Below, piece by piece: positions 25,893 to 35,395 of a stretch of DNA of 64,000 nucleotides. The stretch's first letter is position 1. The number at the start of each line of letters is the position of its first letter. The notes beneath the pieces are model-generated. The model was not told where the DNA came from. It made no database searches and saw only the letters and a program-made list of their open reading frames with translations. Position numbers and translations under genes: made by a program. This DNA is from Flavobacteriales bacterium ALC-1 (GTDB taxonomy: Bacteria; Bacteroidota; Bacteroidia; Flavobacteriales; Flavobacteriaceae), in contig ABHI01000001.1 of assembly GCA_000171875.1 (NCBI GenBank), positions 445,001 through 509,000 of the forward strand, read 5' to 3'.

Positions 25893-28412
25893 ATGCAAAT
25901 TTTTAAAAAACCGACAATTTTGAGACACTTATCAATCAAACTACTATTTGTAGTTTCTGCGTTTTTAGTCTTTTCTTGCTCTACAGCAAAAAAGGCAAGC
26001 AAATCTAAAAAAGGGGCTCCAACAGCCATGGCAAAACCACCAGCAAAAAGACCTGGTAAAAACGACATCCAACCTTACAACAAAGTAATTACTAAAAAAG
26101 CAAAAACCGATAAAGGTTTATTCGCGGTACATAAAGTAGACGAAAAATACTTTTACGAAATCCCAGACACGCTTTTTGAAAGAGAAATGTTAATGGTAAC
26201 CCGTATTTCTAAAACTGCATCAGGACTTGGTTTTGGTGGAGGTAAATTGAGTGAGCAAGTATTACGCTGGCAAAAGAAAGATAAAAAAGTTTTATTGCGT
26301 ATGGTATCTCACCAAGTCGTAGCTGCTGACTCTTTACCAGTACATGAAGCTGTTGTAAATTCTAATTTAGAACCTGTAATTGCAACATTTCCGATTAAAG
26401 CGTTTAGCAAAGATTCTTTAAACACTGTAATTGATGTTACTAATTTATTTTCTAAGGATGTAAAACCATTAGGATTTCCTCAAAGAAGAAGAGCTCAATA
26501 TAGGATTACACGCTTAGACGGACAATTATCATATATAGAAAGTCTTAAGTCTTACCCTACGAATATTGAATCTCGTACAGTAAAAACATATTCTGCAGGG
26601 CGCCCACCGTCAAACTCTAATACTGGTGCTATTACTTTAGAGATTAATAACTCTATGATTTTACTACCTAAAGTACCAATGCAACGTCGTATATTCGATC
26701 AGCGTGTAGGATGGTTTACTAGCGGCCAAACAGATTATGGATTAACTGCTCAAGAAAGTAAACGAGTAACTTACTTAGATCGTTGGAGATTAGAAGTAAG
26801 AGATGAAGATATGGAGAAGTTTAAACGAGGTGAATTAGTTGTTCCTAAGAAGCAAATTATTTACTATGTGGATAGAGCTACCCCAAACCAATGGAAAAAA
26901 TATATTAAGCAAGGTATTGAAGATTGGCAGGTTGCTTTTGAAGCTGCTGGTTTTAAAGACGCTATTATAGCTAAAGAACCACCAACTAAGGAAGAAGACC
27001 CTGAATGGAGTCCTGAAGACGCAAGATATTCTGTTGTACGTTACTTAGCATCACCAATACCAAATGCTAATGGACCTCACGTAAGCGATCCTAGATCCGG
27101 TGAAATTTTAGAAAGTGACATTAACTGGTACCACAATGTAATGACTTTATTACGCAACTGGTTCTTTGTACAAACTGCAGCTATCAATCCTGATGCTCGT
27201 AGTGTTGCTTTTAAAGATGAAGTTATGGGACGATTAATACGTTTTGTATCTGCTCACGAAGTTGGTCATACACTTGGTTTACCACATAACATGGGAAGTA
27301 GTGTTGCTTATCCTGTTGAAAAACTAAGAGATCCTGAATTCACAAAAAAATATGGAACTGCACCATCTATTATGGATTACGCACGTTTCAATTATGTAGC
27401 TCAGCCTGGAGATGAAGGTGTAGCGTTAATGCCAAATATTGGGATATATGATAAGTATGCTATTGAATGGGGTTACAGACCTATCTTAGATGCTAAATCT
27501 GCTGAAGATGAAAAGAAAACTTTAGATAGCTGGATTTTAAAGCATGCTGGAGATCCTATGTATAGATTCGGAAGACAGCAATTTGGTGTTATTGACCCAA
27601 GTTCTCAAACTGAAGATTTAGGTGACGATGCTGTTTTAGCTTCAGAATACGGTATTGCTAACTTAAAGCGTATTGTGCCAAACTTAATAGAATGGACTGC
27701 TGAAGATGGCAAAAACTATAGCGATTTACAAACAATGTATGGACAGGTTTTAGGACAGTTTAACCGTTATATGGGGCACGTTGCTTCTAATATTGGTGGT
27801 GTTTATGAAATTTATAAAACATACGACCAAGAAGGTGCTGTTTATACACATGTTGCTAAGGATCATCAGAAAAAGGCAATGAAGTTTATTCAAGATCAAT
27901 TATTCACTACTCCAACATGGATGTTAGATGAAGACATCTTTAATAAAATAGAAAGTGCTGGTAGTATTGAACGTGTTAGAGGTATGCAAACTAGAACCTT
28001 AAATAACATGTTAGATTTTGGTAGAATGCAACGTATGCTAGAGAATGAAACTTTAAATGGTTCTGACTCCTATGGTCTTTATGACATGATGAAAGATGTT
28101 AGAAAAGGTTTATTTAGTGAATTACGTACTGGAAAGAAAATTGATATCTACAGACGTAACTTACAACGTGCTTATATTGAAAGACTGGAGTTCATTATGA
28201 AAAATGAACAACCAGTTATACCTGCACAATTCAGACGTTTCTTTGGAGGAACATCTGTAAATGTGAGTCAGTCAGATATTAGAGCAGTTGTTAGAGCTGA
28301 GTTAAAATCTTTACGAAGTCAATTACGTGCTGCACGAGGAGGAGATTCTATGAGTAGAATACACATTGCTGATGCATTAGAGCGTGTAAAAGATATTTTA
28401 GATCCTAAGTAA
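25893..28412 (+). CDS. Zinc-dependent metalloprotease lipoprotein (DUF5117/DUF4953 type)
   Basis: The 839-residue protein has a lipoprotein-like signal with Cys29 (FLVFSCSTAKK), followed by a lysine-rich linker. The N-terminal ~350 residues carry the DUF5118/DUF5117 pattern (YFYEIPDTLFEREMLMVTRI, GWFTSGQTDYG). The catalytic zinc site is SAHEVGHTLGLPHNMGSS (HExxHxxGxxH, a metzincin-type motif) with the downstream Met-turn-like SIMDYARF. The long C-terminal part matches the DUF4953 region of Bacteroidetes zinc-dependent metalloproteases. It should be anchored in the envelope; the substrate is unknown. A palindromic terminator shared with the convergent hydrolase gene follows. Confidence 0.92.
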   Translation: MQIFKKPTILRHLSIKLLFVVSAFLVFSCSTAKKASKSKKGAPTAMAKPPAKRPGKNDIQPYNKVITKKAKTDKGLFAVHKVDEKYFYEIPDTLFEREMLMVTRISKTASGLGFGGGKLSEQVLRWQKKDKKVLLRMVSHQVVAADSLPVHEAVVNSNLEPVIATFPIKAFSKDSLNTVIDVTNLFSKDVKPLGFPQRRRAQYRITRLDGQLSYIESLKSYPTNIESRTVKTYSAGRPPSNSNTGAITLEINNSMILLPKVPMQRRIFDQRVGWFTSGQTDYGLTAQESKRVTYLDRWRLEVRDEDMEKFKRGELVVPKKQIIYYVDRATPNQWKKYIKQGIEDWQVAFEAAGFKDAIIAKEPPTKEEDPEWSPEDARYSVVRYLASPIPNANGPHVSDPRSGEILESDINWYHNVMTLLRNWFFVQTAAINPDARSVAFKDEVMGRLIRFVSAHEVGHTLGLPHNMGSSVAYPVEKLRDPEFTKKYGTAPSIMDYARFNYVAQPGDEGVALMPNIGIYDKYAIEWGYRPILDAKSAEDEKKTLDSWILKHAGDPMYRFGRQQFGVIDPSSQTEDLGDDAVLASEYGIANLKRIVPNLIEWTAEDGKNYSDLQTMYGQVLGQFNRYMGHVASNIGGVYEIYKTYDQEGAVYTHVAKDHQKKAMKFIQDQLFTTPTWMLDEDIFNKIESAGSIERVRGMQTRTLNNMLDFGRMQRMLENETLNGSDSYGLYDMMKDVRKGLFSELRTGKKIDIYRRNLQRAYIERLEFIMKNEQPVIPAQFRRFFGGTSVNVSQSDIRAVVRAELKSLRSQLRAARGGDSMSRIHIADALERVKDILDPK

Positions 28413-28431
28413 TCTTAAATTTATATAAAAT

Positions 28432-28465
28432 AAAAAAGGCTTCAAGTTAACTTGAAGCCTTTTTT
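28432..28465. terminator. Bidirectional rho-independent terminator
   Basis: A 34-base perfect palindrome (arm AAAAAAGGCTTCAAGTT) with T-runs on both strands sits between convergent genes ending at 28412 (+) and 28467 (-). Confidence 0.9.
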
Positions 28466-28466
28466 A

Positions 28467-29285
28467 TTACAGAATAGTTTTAATTGTTTGATGATATTCT
28501 TCAAACTCAATAAGATTATTATGATCCCCGCCTTTAACTGTTATAAAATCTAAATTTTGAAGTTTCAAGTCTGACAATTTTTTACCTGATGAATATGGCA
28601 CAACACTATCATCTGTTCCATGGATGATTGAAATTAAACAGTTTGCTTTGGGTAAATACTTATATGTAGGAAAATTATATTTTAAAAGCTTCTTTACAGG
28701 AAACATAGGAAATCGATGCTCAGCAACATCTAAAATGCTATAATATGGCGTTTCGAGAATAAGTTGTTTAGGCTTATTTTTTGAAGCTAAATACGATGCA
28801 ATTCCTGTTCCTAGCGATCTTCCATATAGAGTGATTTCAGTTTCAGAATATTTCTTTAAAAGGTAATTGTAACAAAACTGAGCATCATTGTATAGAGCTT
28901 GCTCACTTAACTTACCAACACTTTTTCCATAAGTTCTGTAATCCATTACCAAGACATCATAATTCATTTCAACAAAATATTCTGTAATAGTTCCCCAACG
29001 ACTTAAATCGCCAGCATTACCATGAAAATAAAGAATAACTCCTTTTGGATTTTTAGCCTTAAAATAAAGTGCATTAATTGTAGCATCTTTATCTGTTTTT
29101 AAAAATAATTCTTCAAAATTATTGTTGAACTGATATTGATAATCTTGCTTTAAAGTTGTTGGTAAAAACAATAGTTTTTCTTGAAAAAAGTATAGTGCAG
29201 ATCCTATCATAACATATAAACCAAAAAGGACAATAATGAACTTTCTAAGCCTTTTTTTTAGATTTTTTTGACGAGTGAATGACAT
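28467..29285 (-). CDS. Membrane-anchored alpha/beta hydrolase (paralogue 1)
   Basis: The 272-residue protein has an N-terminal membrane anchor (FIIVLFGLYVMIGSALYFF, ~17-36) and an alpha/beta hydrolase domain. It shows the oxyanion region YFHGNAGD, the nucleophile Ser in YGRSLGTGIAS, the acid Asp in HGTDDSVVPY, and the catalytic His in GGDHNNL, so the triad is complete. It belongs to the BEM46/YfhR-type group; the substrate is unknown. Its first 41 bases overlap the end of the upstream paralogue gene, which implies coupled translation. The two proteins share the anchor and all triad motifs. Confidence 0.88.
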   Translation of the reverse strand: MSFTRQKNLKKRLRKFIIVLFGLYVMIGSALYFFQEKLLFLPTTLKQDYQYQFNNNFEELFLKTDKDATINALYFKAKNPKGVILYFHGNAGDLSRWGTITEYFVEMNYDVLVMDYRTYGKSVGKLSEQALYNDAQFCYNYLLKKYSETEITLYGRSLGTGIASYLASKNKPKQLILETPYYSILDVAEHRFPMFPVKKLLKYNFPTYKYLPKANCLISIIHGTDDSVVPYSSGKKLSDLKLQNLDFITVKGGDHNNLIEFEEYHQTIKTIL

Positions 29286-30123
29286 TAATACTTGTGGTTT
29301 CTAAATCAATGGTTTTGGGTTGTCTATTTAAAATATCATCCATCATTTTATGGTAGGATTCAAAATTATTCAAATTCTTGTGCCCTCCACCAATCACTGT
29401 ATGCAACTTAGTGAGTTTTGGGTTAATCTGAGCCAACTTAACACTCGATTTATAAGGTATCAACTTATCATGAGTACCATGAATGATATGAATTGGGCAT
29501 TGTACATACTTTAACCATTTATAAGTTGGTAAAGGATACTTAATTAGTAATGATAAAGGCATAAAAGGGGCATAACGTGCAGTAACTTTTGTTAAGCTGT
29601 AATATGGTGCGTCTAAAATTAGCATCTTAGGGTTATTTATAGACGCTAATTTGGTTGCAAAACCTGAACCTAAAGAACGACCATATAAGATAATCCTGTC
29701 TTCGGTTGTTAGCTTCTTAATTTCATTATAAACCAACTGTAAATCACGCTTAATTGCTTTTTGAGAGCGCTTGCCTGTACTCTTACCAAAGCCACGATAA
29801 TCTACCATAAGTACATTATAACCGTGCCTTGTAAAATCTACAGCAAATTTTCCCCAACCTTTAATACTTTTAGAATTGCCTTTAAGATATAGTACCACAC
29901 CTTTACTTTCTCCTTTTGGAAAAAATCGTAAACCATTGATAACCGCTCCATCTCTGGTTTCTAGATTATACTCTTGTGTTTCTTGATTTTCATAATCGAA
30001 CTGAAAATCTTTAGGCAGCTTTTCTGGCTTAAAGAGCATATAATCTTGTAAGTAATACAATGCAATACTAATTGCAATGTATATTCCTAAAATTAATAAA
30101 ATGGTGGAAACCCAGTATGGCAT
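29245..30123 (-). CDS. Membrane-anchored alpha/beta hydrolase (paralogue 2)
   Basis: The 292-residue protein has an N-terminal membrane helix (STILLILGIYIAISIALYY) and the same hydrolase layout as its neighbour: YLKGNSKSIKGWG in place of the HGN oxyanion phrase, the nucleophile Ser in YGRSLGSGFAT, Asp in IHGTHDKLIPY, and His in GGHKNL. The Lys for His change in the oxyanion loop distinguishes it from paralogue 1. The C-terminus is basic (SSKKSKKKA), and this tail is the part that overlaps the next gene by 41 bases. Tandem duplication is the likely origin. Confidence 0.87.
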   Translation of the reverse strand: MPYWVSTILLILGIYIAISIALYYLQDYMLFKPEKLPKDFQFDYENQETQEYNLETRDGAVINGLRFFPKGESKGVVLYLKGNSKSIKGWGKFAVDFTRHGYNVLMVDYRGFGKSTGKRSQKAIKRDLQLVYNEIKKLTTEDRIILYGRSLGSGFATKLASINNPKMLILDAPYYSLTKVTARYAPFMPLSLLIKYPLPTYKWLKYVQCPIHIIHGTHDKLIPYKSSVKLAQINPKLTKLHTVIGGGHKNLNNFESYHKMMDDILNRQPKTIDLETTSINVIHSSKKSKKKA

Positions 30124-30164
30124 AAAACTATGATTACTTTCTACAAGATAATAAAAATTAAGAC

Positions 30165-30857
30165 TTAGAAGTATTTAAGAAAAACATCTGCAAATGGATC
30201 TTGGTTTACAACAGTATAATAAAACAATGCGCCTAGCCATCCATGAAATAATCCTAGAGCATATACATTCTTCTCTTTTAAATAGATATAACCATAAAAT
30301 ATAGCAAGAATAAAAGTGCCTAACATTAACCATAGTGAAGGGTAATGAACTACAGAAAATAGAATTGCAGTTATAAATACAATAAGTGGTTTGCTTAATT
30401 TAAAGCGTTTCATTTGGTTTAAATTACCAGCTACAATTGCAATGGTTAAAAACTGCTGTACAATTCCCCAAATAGGGTAAGTTATTAAAAGTGGTAAAAT
30501 ATGCCACGTTATATTTATTGTGTCTTGAAAGTAACCTATAGTAAAAAAGAACAAAATTGAAACTACCGAAAATGGTAGCATTAGCTTAATAACAGTTTTA
30601 AAATTATCTGTTCTAAATCCCCAATCTTTTAATACTAATTTATCTTTCCTATATCTATAAATCACATATAATGACCAAGCTAGTATTGTAATTATAATAA
30701 AAGGTAATCTCCAATTTAAATAATCTACAAAAACGAACTTGCCTATAGCTGTTAAAGCAACAGCTATAATTTCTATGATTCTGACTTTATCTGAAGCTGG
30801 TCTGGTGAGCTTTATGTTGGAGAACTCTATTAAATATGATGTAAGCTTGTTTTTCAT
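30165..30857 (-). CDS. CPBP/CAAX-protease-like membrane protein lacking the glutamate pair
   Basis: The 230-residue protein has six or seven predicted membrane segments. The order of conserved positions resembles the CPBP (ABI/CAAX) intramembrane protease family: WGIVQQFLTIAIV in the place of the EExxxR motif, FSVVHYPSL for FxxxH (His171), and LGLFHGWLGALF for the last His motif (His205). The key glutamates are replaced by Gln134-Gln135, so it may be an inactive family member, or it may only resemble the family. It lies between the hydrolase pair and yiaA on the same strand. Confidence 0.65.
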   Translation of the reverse strand: MKNKLTSYLIEFSNIKLTRPASDKVRIIEIIAVALTAIGKFVFVDYLNWRLPFIIITILAWSLYVIYRYRKDKLVLKDWGFRTDNFKTVIKLMLPFSVVSILFFFTIGYFQDTINITWHILPLLITYPIWGIVQQFLTIAIVAGNLNQMKRFKLSKPLIVFITAILFSVVHYPSLWLMLGTFILAIFYGYIYLKEKNVYALGLFHGWLGALFYYTVVNQDPFADVFLKYF

Positions 30858-30871
30858 GATGATAATTATTT

Positions 30872-30908
30872 AAAACCTCGCAGCTCTAAAACCAATCTGC
30901 GAGGTTTT
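30872..30908 (-). terminator. Rho-independent terminator after yiaA
   Basis: A 12-bp perfect stem (AAAACCTCGCAG, 30872-30883, with 30897-30908) and a 13-base loop lie downstream of the yiaA-like gene on the minus strand. The stem ends in TTTT and runs on to AAATAATTATC. It separates yiaA from the CPBP-like gene. Confidence 0.75.
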
Positions 30909-30935
30909 GGGTTACTAACTAACCTATCATCAAAA

Positions 30936-31427
30936 CTAGTCTTCGTTTTCTTTAGTTTTAATTTCCTTATCTATATAAGCAACGTCTCTAGTATTCTTTT
31001 GAACTGCAATTGCAGCAAAAAGACTTAATGTAAACGACATGCCGTAAAATCCTTTTTCACTAAGTTCTAAATCTGCATTCCAAAGCCCAATAACTAATAA
31101 AACAATAGCTGCGATTGAGGTAAACCAACTAATACCAAAGTATATTTCTGTTACCTGAATATCTTCTAATTTATCTCTAACTGCTTTTTGCACAGAGATT
31201 ACTGAAAATAAACCAAAAAGTAATACTGTGAAATAATACCCTTTTTCATTGAGCATCATATCTGCATTCCATAAACCTATACAATATGATACCATACCAA
31301 TGAGTAATGCAGTCCATGACGCTCCAATAAATGCCGGCGTAGGTTTATTATTATACACTTTCTTCTCTGTCTTTTTTGTTTTTACTTTTTCTTCATCTTT
31401 TAATGAAACCGTAGTTTGATAATTCAT
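30936..31427 (-). CDS. YiaA/YiaB family inner-membrane protein
   Basis: The 163-residue protein has a charged N-terminal tail (~1-30) and four membrane helices formed by two copies of the yiaA/B two-helix domain. The repeat is obvious: [21 protein letters not shown] with [17 protein letters not shown], then a second block with [20 protein letters not shown]. Both copies end with VQKxxRD. Function is unknown; in E. coli the related proteins are small inner-membrane proteins. The next gene downstream is beyond a terminator. Confidence 0.88.
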   Translation of the reverse strand: MNYQTTVSLKDEEKVKTKKTEKKVYNNKPTPAFIGASWTALLIGMVSYCIGLWNADMMLNEKGYYFTVLLFGLFSVISVQKAVRDKLEDIQVTEIYFGISWFTSIAAIVLLVIGLWNADLELSEKGFYGMSFTLSLFAAIAVQKNTRDVAYIDKEIKTKENED

Positions 31428-31489
31428 AATGTTTTGTTTTAATGATTATGAAACAAATCTGCAAAGAAGTCTAACTATAAAAAAAACAA

Positions 31490-31519
31490 TTTGAATACTT
31501 TACTGACGATATAATTTTA
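31490..31519 (+). promoter_or_regulatory. Possible promoter of the helical-repeat gene
   Basis: TTTG (31490-31493), 18 bases, then TAATTTTA (31512-31519), one mismatch from TAnnTTTG, in the divergent region between yiaA and the gene at 31579. Confidence 0.35.
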
Positions 31520-31578
31520 CTTTATATATAAAAATTATTTATATTTATTATTATAATAGTATAATATATGACGATTAA

Positions 31579-33075
31579 ATGATAGCATTAAAATCTATAA
31601 TTGACACCTTTAATCCGGAAGAACAGCTAAAATTCATTGCCTATTTAGAGCAAAAGAACAAGCGCAAGGACACTAAGAACATTCAATTATTTAAGCTTTT
31701 AGTAAGAGGAGACCAAGATTCAAAGTCTATCTGCAATCAGTTATACAAAACAACTCAGAGTAATGCTTACCACGCATTGAGAAAACGTTTATTTCAATCT
31801 TTAATAGATTTTACGGCGAATAAAAATCTTGAAGATGAAAATTCAATAGACATGCAGATTATAAAATATATTCTAGCATCCAGAACATACTTGCTTCAAA
31901 AAAACTATGACATTGCTTATAAAATACTAGACAAAGCAGAGCGATTGGCAGATGAGCATTTATTGTTCCCTATTCTAAATGAAATTTATCATACCAAAAT
32001 TCAGTATGCACCCAATTATTCAAAAATAGATTTAGAAGCACTTATCTTAAGGCAAAAAGAAAATCAGAAAAAGCATCAGCTAGAAGACCAATTAAACATT
32101 GTTTACGCCAAATTAAAATCAGTGCTAAATGCAATTAGTTATGAAGGTGAAATCATAAATTTTGAACATATAATTCAAGACACTTTAAAAGGTTATAATA
32201 TTTCACTCAATGAATCACTATCCTTTAAATCATTGTATCAGATTATAGCAATTGCTAATATTTCTGCTTTAGTAACCACACAATACTTTCAGATTGAAGA
32301 TTTTGTTTTAAACAGTTATAAAATTCTGAAAAGCAAAAAGGAAACCGATAAACAGCTATATTACCAAATACATATCGTTTATATTATTGCTAATACACTC
32401 TTCAGAAATAAAAAGTTTAAAACTTCATTGCGGTATATAAATGAAATGGAGGAACTAATGCGATCAAAAAGAAGTTTTTATTACAAAGATTTTATCCTTA
32501 AAAAAGCTTTAGTAAAAGCTTTAAACCTCAATTATAGTAATCAGCAAGAAAAAGCTATAAAACTTGTAGAATCTATAATTAAAATAAAACATAAAGACAT
32601 AGAATCTTTACTAGATCTTCATCTCTCACTATTCATGTTTTATTTTCAGAAAGAAGATTTTTTAAAAGCGAAATCTATTTCATCACAATTTTACCATACT
32701 GATCAATGGTATATTAAAAAAGCAGGAATAGATTGGGTGATTAAAAAGAATATCGCAGAAATACTTCTATATATAGAACTAAAGGAAGATGATTTGTTGT
32801 ATTCAAGATTAAAAAGCTTTAAGCGACGTTATACAAGTTATCTAAAACAAATTGATCAAATAAGAATATTAGCCTTTCTAAATTTTGCCGAACAGTATTA
32901 TATAAAACCAAAAAGTGTTGCTACAAAAGAATTTAAAAACAAACTAGAAGTATCTTTTCAATGGACTTCAGTAATAGAAGAAGACATCTTTGTAATGAGT
33001 TTTTATGCTTGGTTAAAAAATAAAATGGAGAAAAGAAACTTATACGAAACAACACTTAGACTAATAAAAATTTAG
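31579..33075 (+). CDS. Alpha-helical repeat protein of unknown function
   Basis: The 498-residue protein has no signal peptide or membrane segment and appears helical throughout. Many segments have the spacing of TPR-like helices (YLLQKNYDIAYKILDKAERLA, TLFRNKKFKTSLRYINEMEEL, YFQKEDFLKAKSISSQFY). The N-terminus (LKSIIDTFNPEEQLKFIAYL) is followed by a putative helix-turn-helix-like stretch, but no clear DNA-binding motif. I know similar long helical proteins from flavobacteria without a named role. It is likely a scaffold. It stands alone, with an AT-rich upstream region. Confidence 0.65.
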   Translation: MIALKSIIDTFNPEEQLKFIAYLEQKNKRKDTKNIQLFKLLVRGDQDSKSICNQLYKTTQSNAYHALRKRLFQSLIDFTANKNLEDENSIDMQIIKYILASRTYLLQKNYDIAYKILDKAERLADEHLLFPILNEIYHTKIQYAPNYSKIDLEALILRQKENQKKHQLEDQLNIVYAKLKSVLNAISYEGEIINFEHIIQDTLKGYNISLNESLSFKSLYQIIAIANISALVTTQYFQIEDFVLNSYKILKSKKETDKQLYYQIHIVYIIANTLFRNKKFKTSLRYINEMEELMRSKRSFYYKDFILKKALVKALNLNYSNQQEKAIKLVESIIKIKHKDIESLLDLHLSLFMFYFQKEDFLKAKSISSQFYHTDQWYIKKAGIDWVIKKNIAEILLYIELKEDDLLYSRLKSFKRRYTSYLKQIDQIRILAFLNFAEQYYIKPKSVATKEFKNKLEVSFQWTSVIEEDIFVMSFYAWLKNKMEKRNLYETTLRLIKI

Positions 33076-33098
33076 TTAATGTTAAAGTTAATGTTAAA
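33075..33098 (+). repeat. Tandem 12-base repeat
   Basis: GTTAATGTTAAA occurs twice without a gap, beginning in the stop codon of the helical-repeat gene and lying ~70 bases before the next gene. No role is apparent. Confidence 0.6.
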
Positions 33099-33169
33099 AA
33101 CTTAGTCCTTATTAAACTTAATAGATCTTCTTATGGTCTAACCTAGCGTAACATAAAATTATAAAAGAA

Positions 33170-33625
33170 ATGAAAAAATTATTAGTAATTGCTATAGCGC
33201 TTTTTACATTAAACGGTATAGCACAAGAACAGAGAAAACATAGAGCAGATCGTAAAGGTGGCTCTGAATTAAGAAAGCAAATGACACCTAGTGAGATTGC
33301 AGATTTAAAAGCAAAAAAAATGACTTTGATGCTAGATCTTACAGATGCTCAACAAAGAAAGGTGCATACAGTTATTCTAAATCAAGCTAAAGAAAATAAA
33401 GCTTTAAGAGAAGAACATAAAGCACAAGATGTTGAGAAAAGAGAAAAACTTTCAAAAGAAGGATTTGTAAAAATGCAGAATTATAGACTAGACCAGCAAA
33501 TTGAAATGAAGCGAGAAATGAAGACTATATTAACTGCCGAACAGTATTCTAAATTTGAAAAAATGAAACCAAGGAGACATAAGGAAAGAAAGAAGCATGG
33601 TAAAAGACACCATAAAAGAAGATAA
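33170..33625 (+). CDS. Spy/CpxP-like secreted basic protein
   Basis: The 151-residue protein has a signal peptide ending NGIAQ (residue ~19) and a basic helical mature part. LKAKKMTLMLDLTDAQQRKV and MKTILTAEQYSKFEKM match the paired LTxxQ-type repeats of the Spy/CpxP periplasmic chaperone-like family. The C-terminus is a dense basic tail (RRHKERKKHGKRHHKRR). It probably acts in the periplasm on misfolded proteins or metals. It is followed by a terminator and by a second short Spy-like gene. Confidence 0.75.
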   Translation: MKKLLVIAIALFTLNGIAQEQRKHRADRKGGSELRKQMTPSEIADLKAKKMTLMLDLTDAQQRKVHTVILNQAKENKALREEHKAQDVEKREKLSKEGFVKMQNYRLDQQIEMKREMKTILTAEQYSKFEKMKPRRHKERKKHGKRHHKRR

Positions 33626-33645
33626 CTGAAAATATATTTTAAAGT

Positions 33646-33674
33646 AAAAAGTTTCGCTTAGGCGAAACTTTTTT
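33646..33674 (+). terminator. Rho-independent terminator between the two Spy-like genes
   Basis: The stem AAAAAGTTTCGC (33646-33657) pairs with GCGAAACTTTTT (33662-33673) around a 4-base loop TTAG and runs into TTTATTT. Confidence 0.85.
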
Positions 33675-33726
33675 ATTTAATTAAATAAAATTATTACATT
33701 AGAGGCAAATAATTAAACAATCCATA

Positions 33727-34071
33727 ATGAAAAAGGTAGTAACACTTTGCTTATTTGCTCTAGTAATGGTTCTAGGAACTGAATCAGTAATGGCACAAAA
33801 CAGTAAATTAGAAAATAGAATTGAAATAAATACTGAAGCTTCTGAAAAAACTGAAGCCTTAAGAAAGTATGTGAAATTTACTAATGAGCAACGTGATGAA
33901 ATATATAATGCTCTAAAAGTTTATGGTCAAGCTAAAGCTAGCACTAAAGACAAACCTCTAAACGAAGAGGAAAATGCTAAAATAGAAAAGCAGTTAGACG
34001 ATAAAGTGAAAATAATTTTATCTGAAGAACAATACGAGCGTTACAAAGAATATAACAATAGAGAAAACTAA
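33727..34071 (+). CDS. Small secreted helical protein, Spy-like
   Basis: The 114-residue protein has a signal peptide ending SVMAQ (residue ~24). The mature part is helical and charged. LRKYVKFTNEQRDEIYNAL and KVKIILSEEQYERYKEY have the same LTxxQ-like positions as the preceding gene, but the protein is acidic rather than basic. It is probably a distant relative of the Spy/CpxP family. It has its own position between two terminators, so it is likely monocistronic. Confidence 0.7.
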   Translation: MKKVVTLCLFALVMVLGTESVMAQNSKLENRIEINTEASEKTEALRKYVKFTNEQRDEIYNALKVYGQAKASTKDKPLNEEENAKIEKQLDDKVKIILSEEQYERYKEYNNREN

Positions 34072-34074
34072 AAT

Positions 34075-34103
34075 AAAAAGCCTCACAAATTGTGAGGCTT
34101 TTT
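34075..34103. terminator. Bidirectional terminator between the Spy-like gene and hemL
   Basis: A near-perfect palindrome (AAAAAGCCTCACAA, 34075-34088, with TTGTGAGGCTTTTT, 34090-34103) with T-runs on both strands sits between convergent genes. Confidence 0.88.
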
Positions 34104-34105
34104 AT

Positions 34106-35392
34106 TTATAGCTCTTTTGCAACTACTTCAACGGCAGTAATTGTTTCGTTTAAATCTTGGTATGTTAAGGCATCGGTTATAAACCATGTTTCAAATGCAC
34201 TTGGAGCAATATATACTCCTTGATTCAACATCCCGTGAAAGAATTTTTTAAAGATTTCATTATTGCCTTTTGCTGCTGAATCAAAATCCACAACTGCATC
34301 TTCAGAAAAATGAACAGAAATCATTGACCCTATTCTGTTGATTGTATGTACTATATTATTCTTATTTAATGCATCTGCAATTCCATTGTGCAAATACTTA
34401 GTTTTTTCCTCTAAACGATTCATCAAACCTTTGTCACCATTAATAGCCTTTAACATGGCAAAACCAGCTGCCATTGCTAATGGGTTACCACTTAAAGTTC
34501 CTGCTTGATACACTGGACCCAATGGAGCTAAATGATTCATAATTTCATCTCTAGCCGCAAAAGCACCAACAGGCAATCCTCCACCTACAACTTTACCAAA
34601 GCAAACAATATCAGCATCAATTCCTTTTAGCTCTTGCACACCACCCTTTGCTAATCTAAAACCAGTCATTACCTCATCAAAAATTAGTAAAATATTATTA
34701 GCGTCGCAAACAGCTCTTAAGCCCTCAAGAAAACCTTCAACTGGTGGAATGCAGCCCATATTACCTGCAATGGGCTCTATAATAATAGCTGCAATTTCAT
34801 CTTTATTAGCCTCAACAAGTTCTTTTACATTTTCAATATCATTATACTTTGCTAATAATGTGTCTTTTGCAGTACCTTGCGTTACACCTGGACTATTTGG
34901 TGTTCCAAAGGTTACTGCGCCACTTCCTGCTGCTATTAAAAATGAATCACTATGGCCATGATAACAACCAGCAAATTTTATTATTTTATCTTTTTTGGTA
35001 TAACCTCTTGCCAATCTAATAGCACTCATACATGCTTCTGTACCAGAATTAACAAATCTTATTTTATCAATATTTGGCACCATTGAGGTGGCTAATTCAG
35101 CTATCTCAGTCTCTAATTCAGTAGGCATACCGAAAGATGTTCCTGCTTTAGCTTTTTCAATTATTGCGTCAACCACAGGCGGAAATGCATGGCCAAGCAA
35201 CATTGGGCCCCAAGAATTTATATAATCTATAAAACGATTACCATCTTCATCATACACGTAAGCTCCTTTTGCTGATTTCGCAAAAATTGGTGTACCACCT
35301 ACAGCGTTAAAAGCTCTTACTGGCGAATTTACACCGCCAGGAATGACCGTTTTAGCGGCTTTAAACAAAGCGCTACTTCTTTGATATAACAT
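34106..35392 (-). CDS. hemL: Glutamate-1-semialdehyde 2,1-aminomutase
   Basis: HemL turns glutamate-1-semialdehyde into 5-aminolevulinate in the C5 route of tetrapyrrole synthesis, using pyridoxal phosphate. The 428-residue protein begins with the family's [12 protein letters not shown], has [17 protein letters not shown] (cofactor region), [12 protein letters not shown] (Asp contacting the PLP ring nitrogen) and [16 protein letters not shown] with the PLP lysine. Length is normal. It is the last gene of a compact unit: 3 bases separate it from the glucosaminidase gene. Confidence 0.96.
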   Translation of the reverse strand: MLYQRSSALFKAAKTVIPGGVNSPVRAFNAVGGTPIFAKSAKGAYVYDEDGNRFIDYINSWGPMLLGHAFPPVVDAIIEKAKAGTSFGMPTELETEIAELATSMVPNIDKIRFVNSGTEACMSAIRLARGYTKKDKIIKFAGCYHGHSDSFLIAAGSGAVTFGTPNSPGVTQGTAKDTLLAKYNDIENVKELVEANKDEIAAIIIEPIAGNMGCIPPVEGFLEGLRAVCDANNILLIFDEVMTGFRLAKGGVQELKGIDADIVCFGKVVGGGLPVGAFAARDEIMNHLAPLGPVYQAGTLSGNPLAMAAGFAMLKAINGDKGLMNRLEEKTKYLHNGIADALNKNNIVHTINRIGSMISVHFSEDAVVDFDSAAKGNNEIFKKFFHGMLNQGVYIAPSAFETWFITDALTYQDLNETITAVEVVAKEL

Positions 35393-35395
35393 ATA

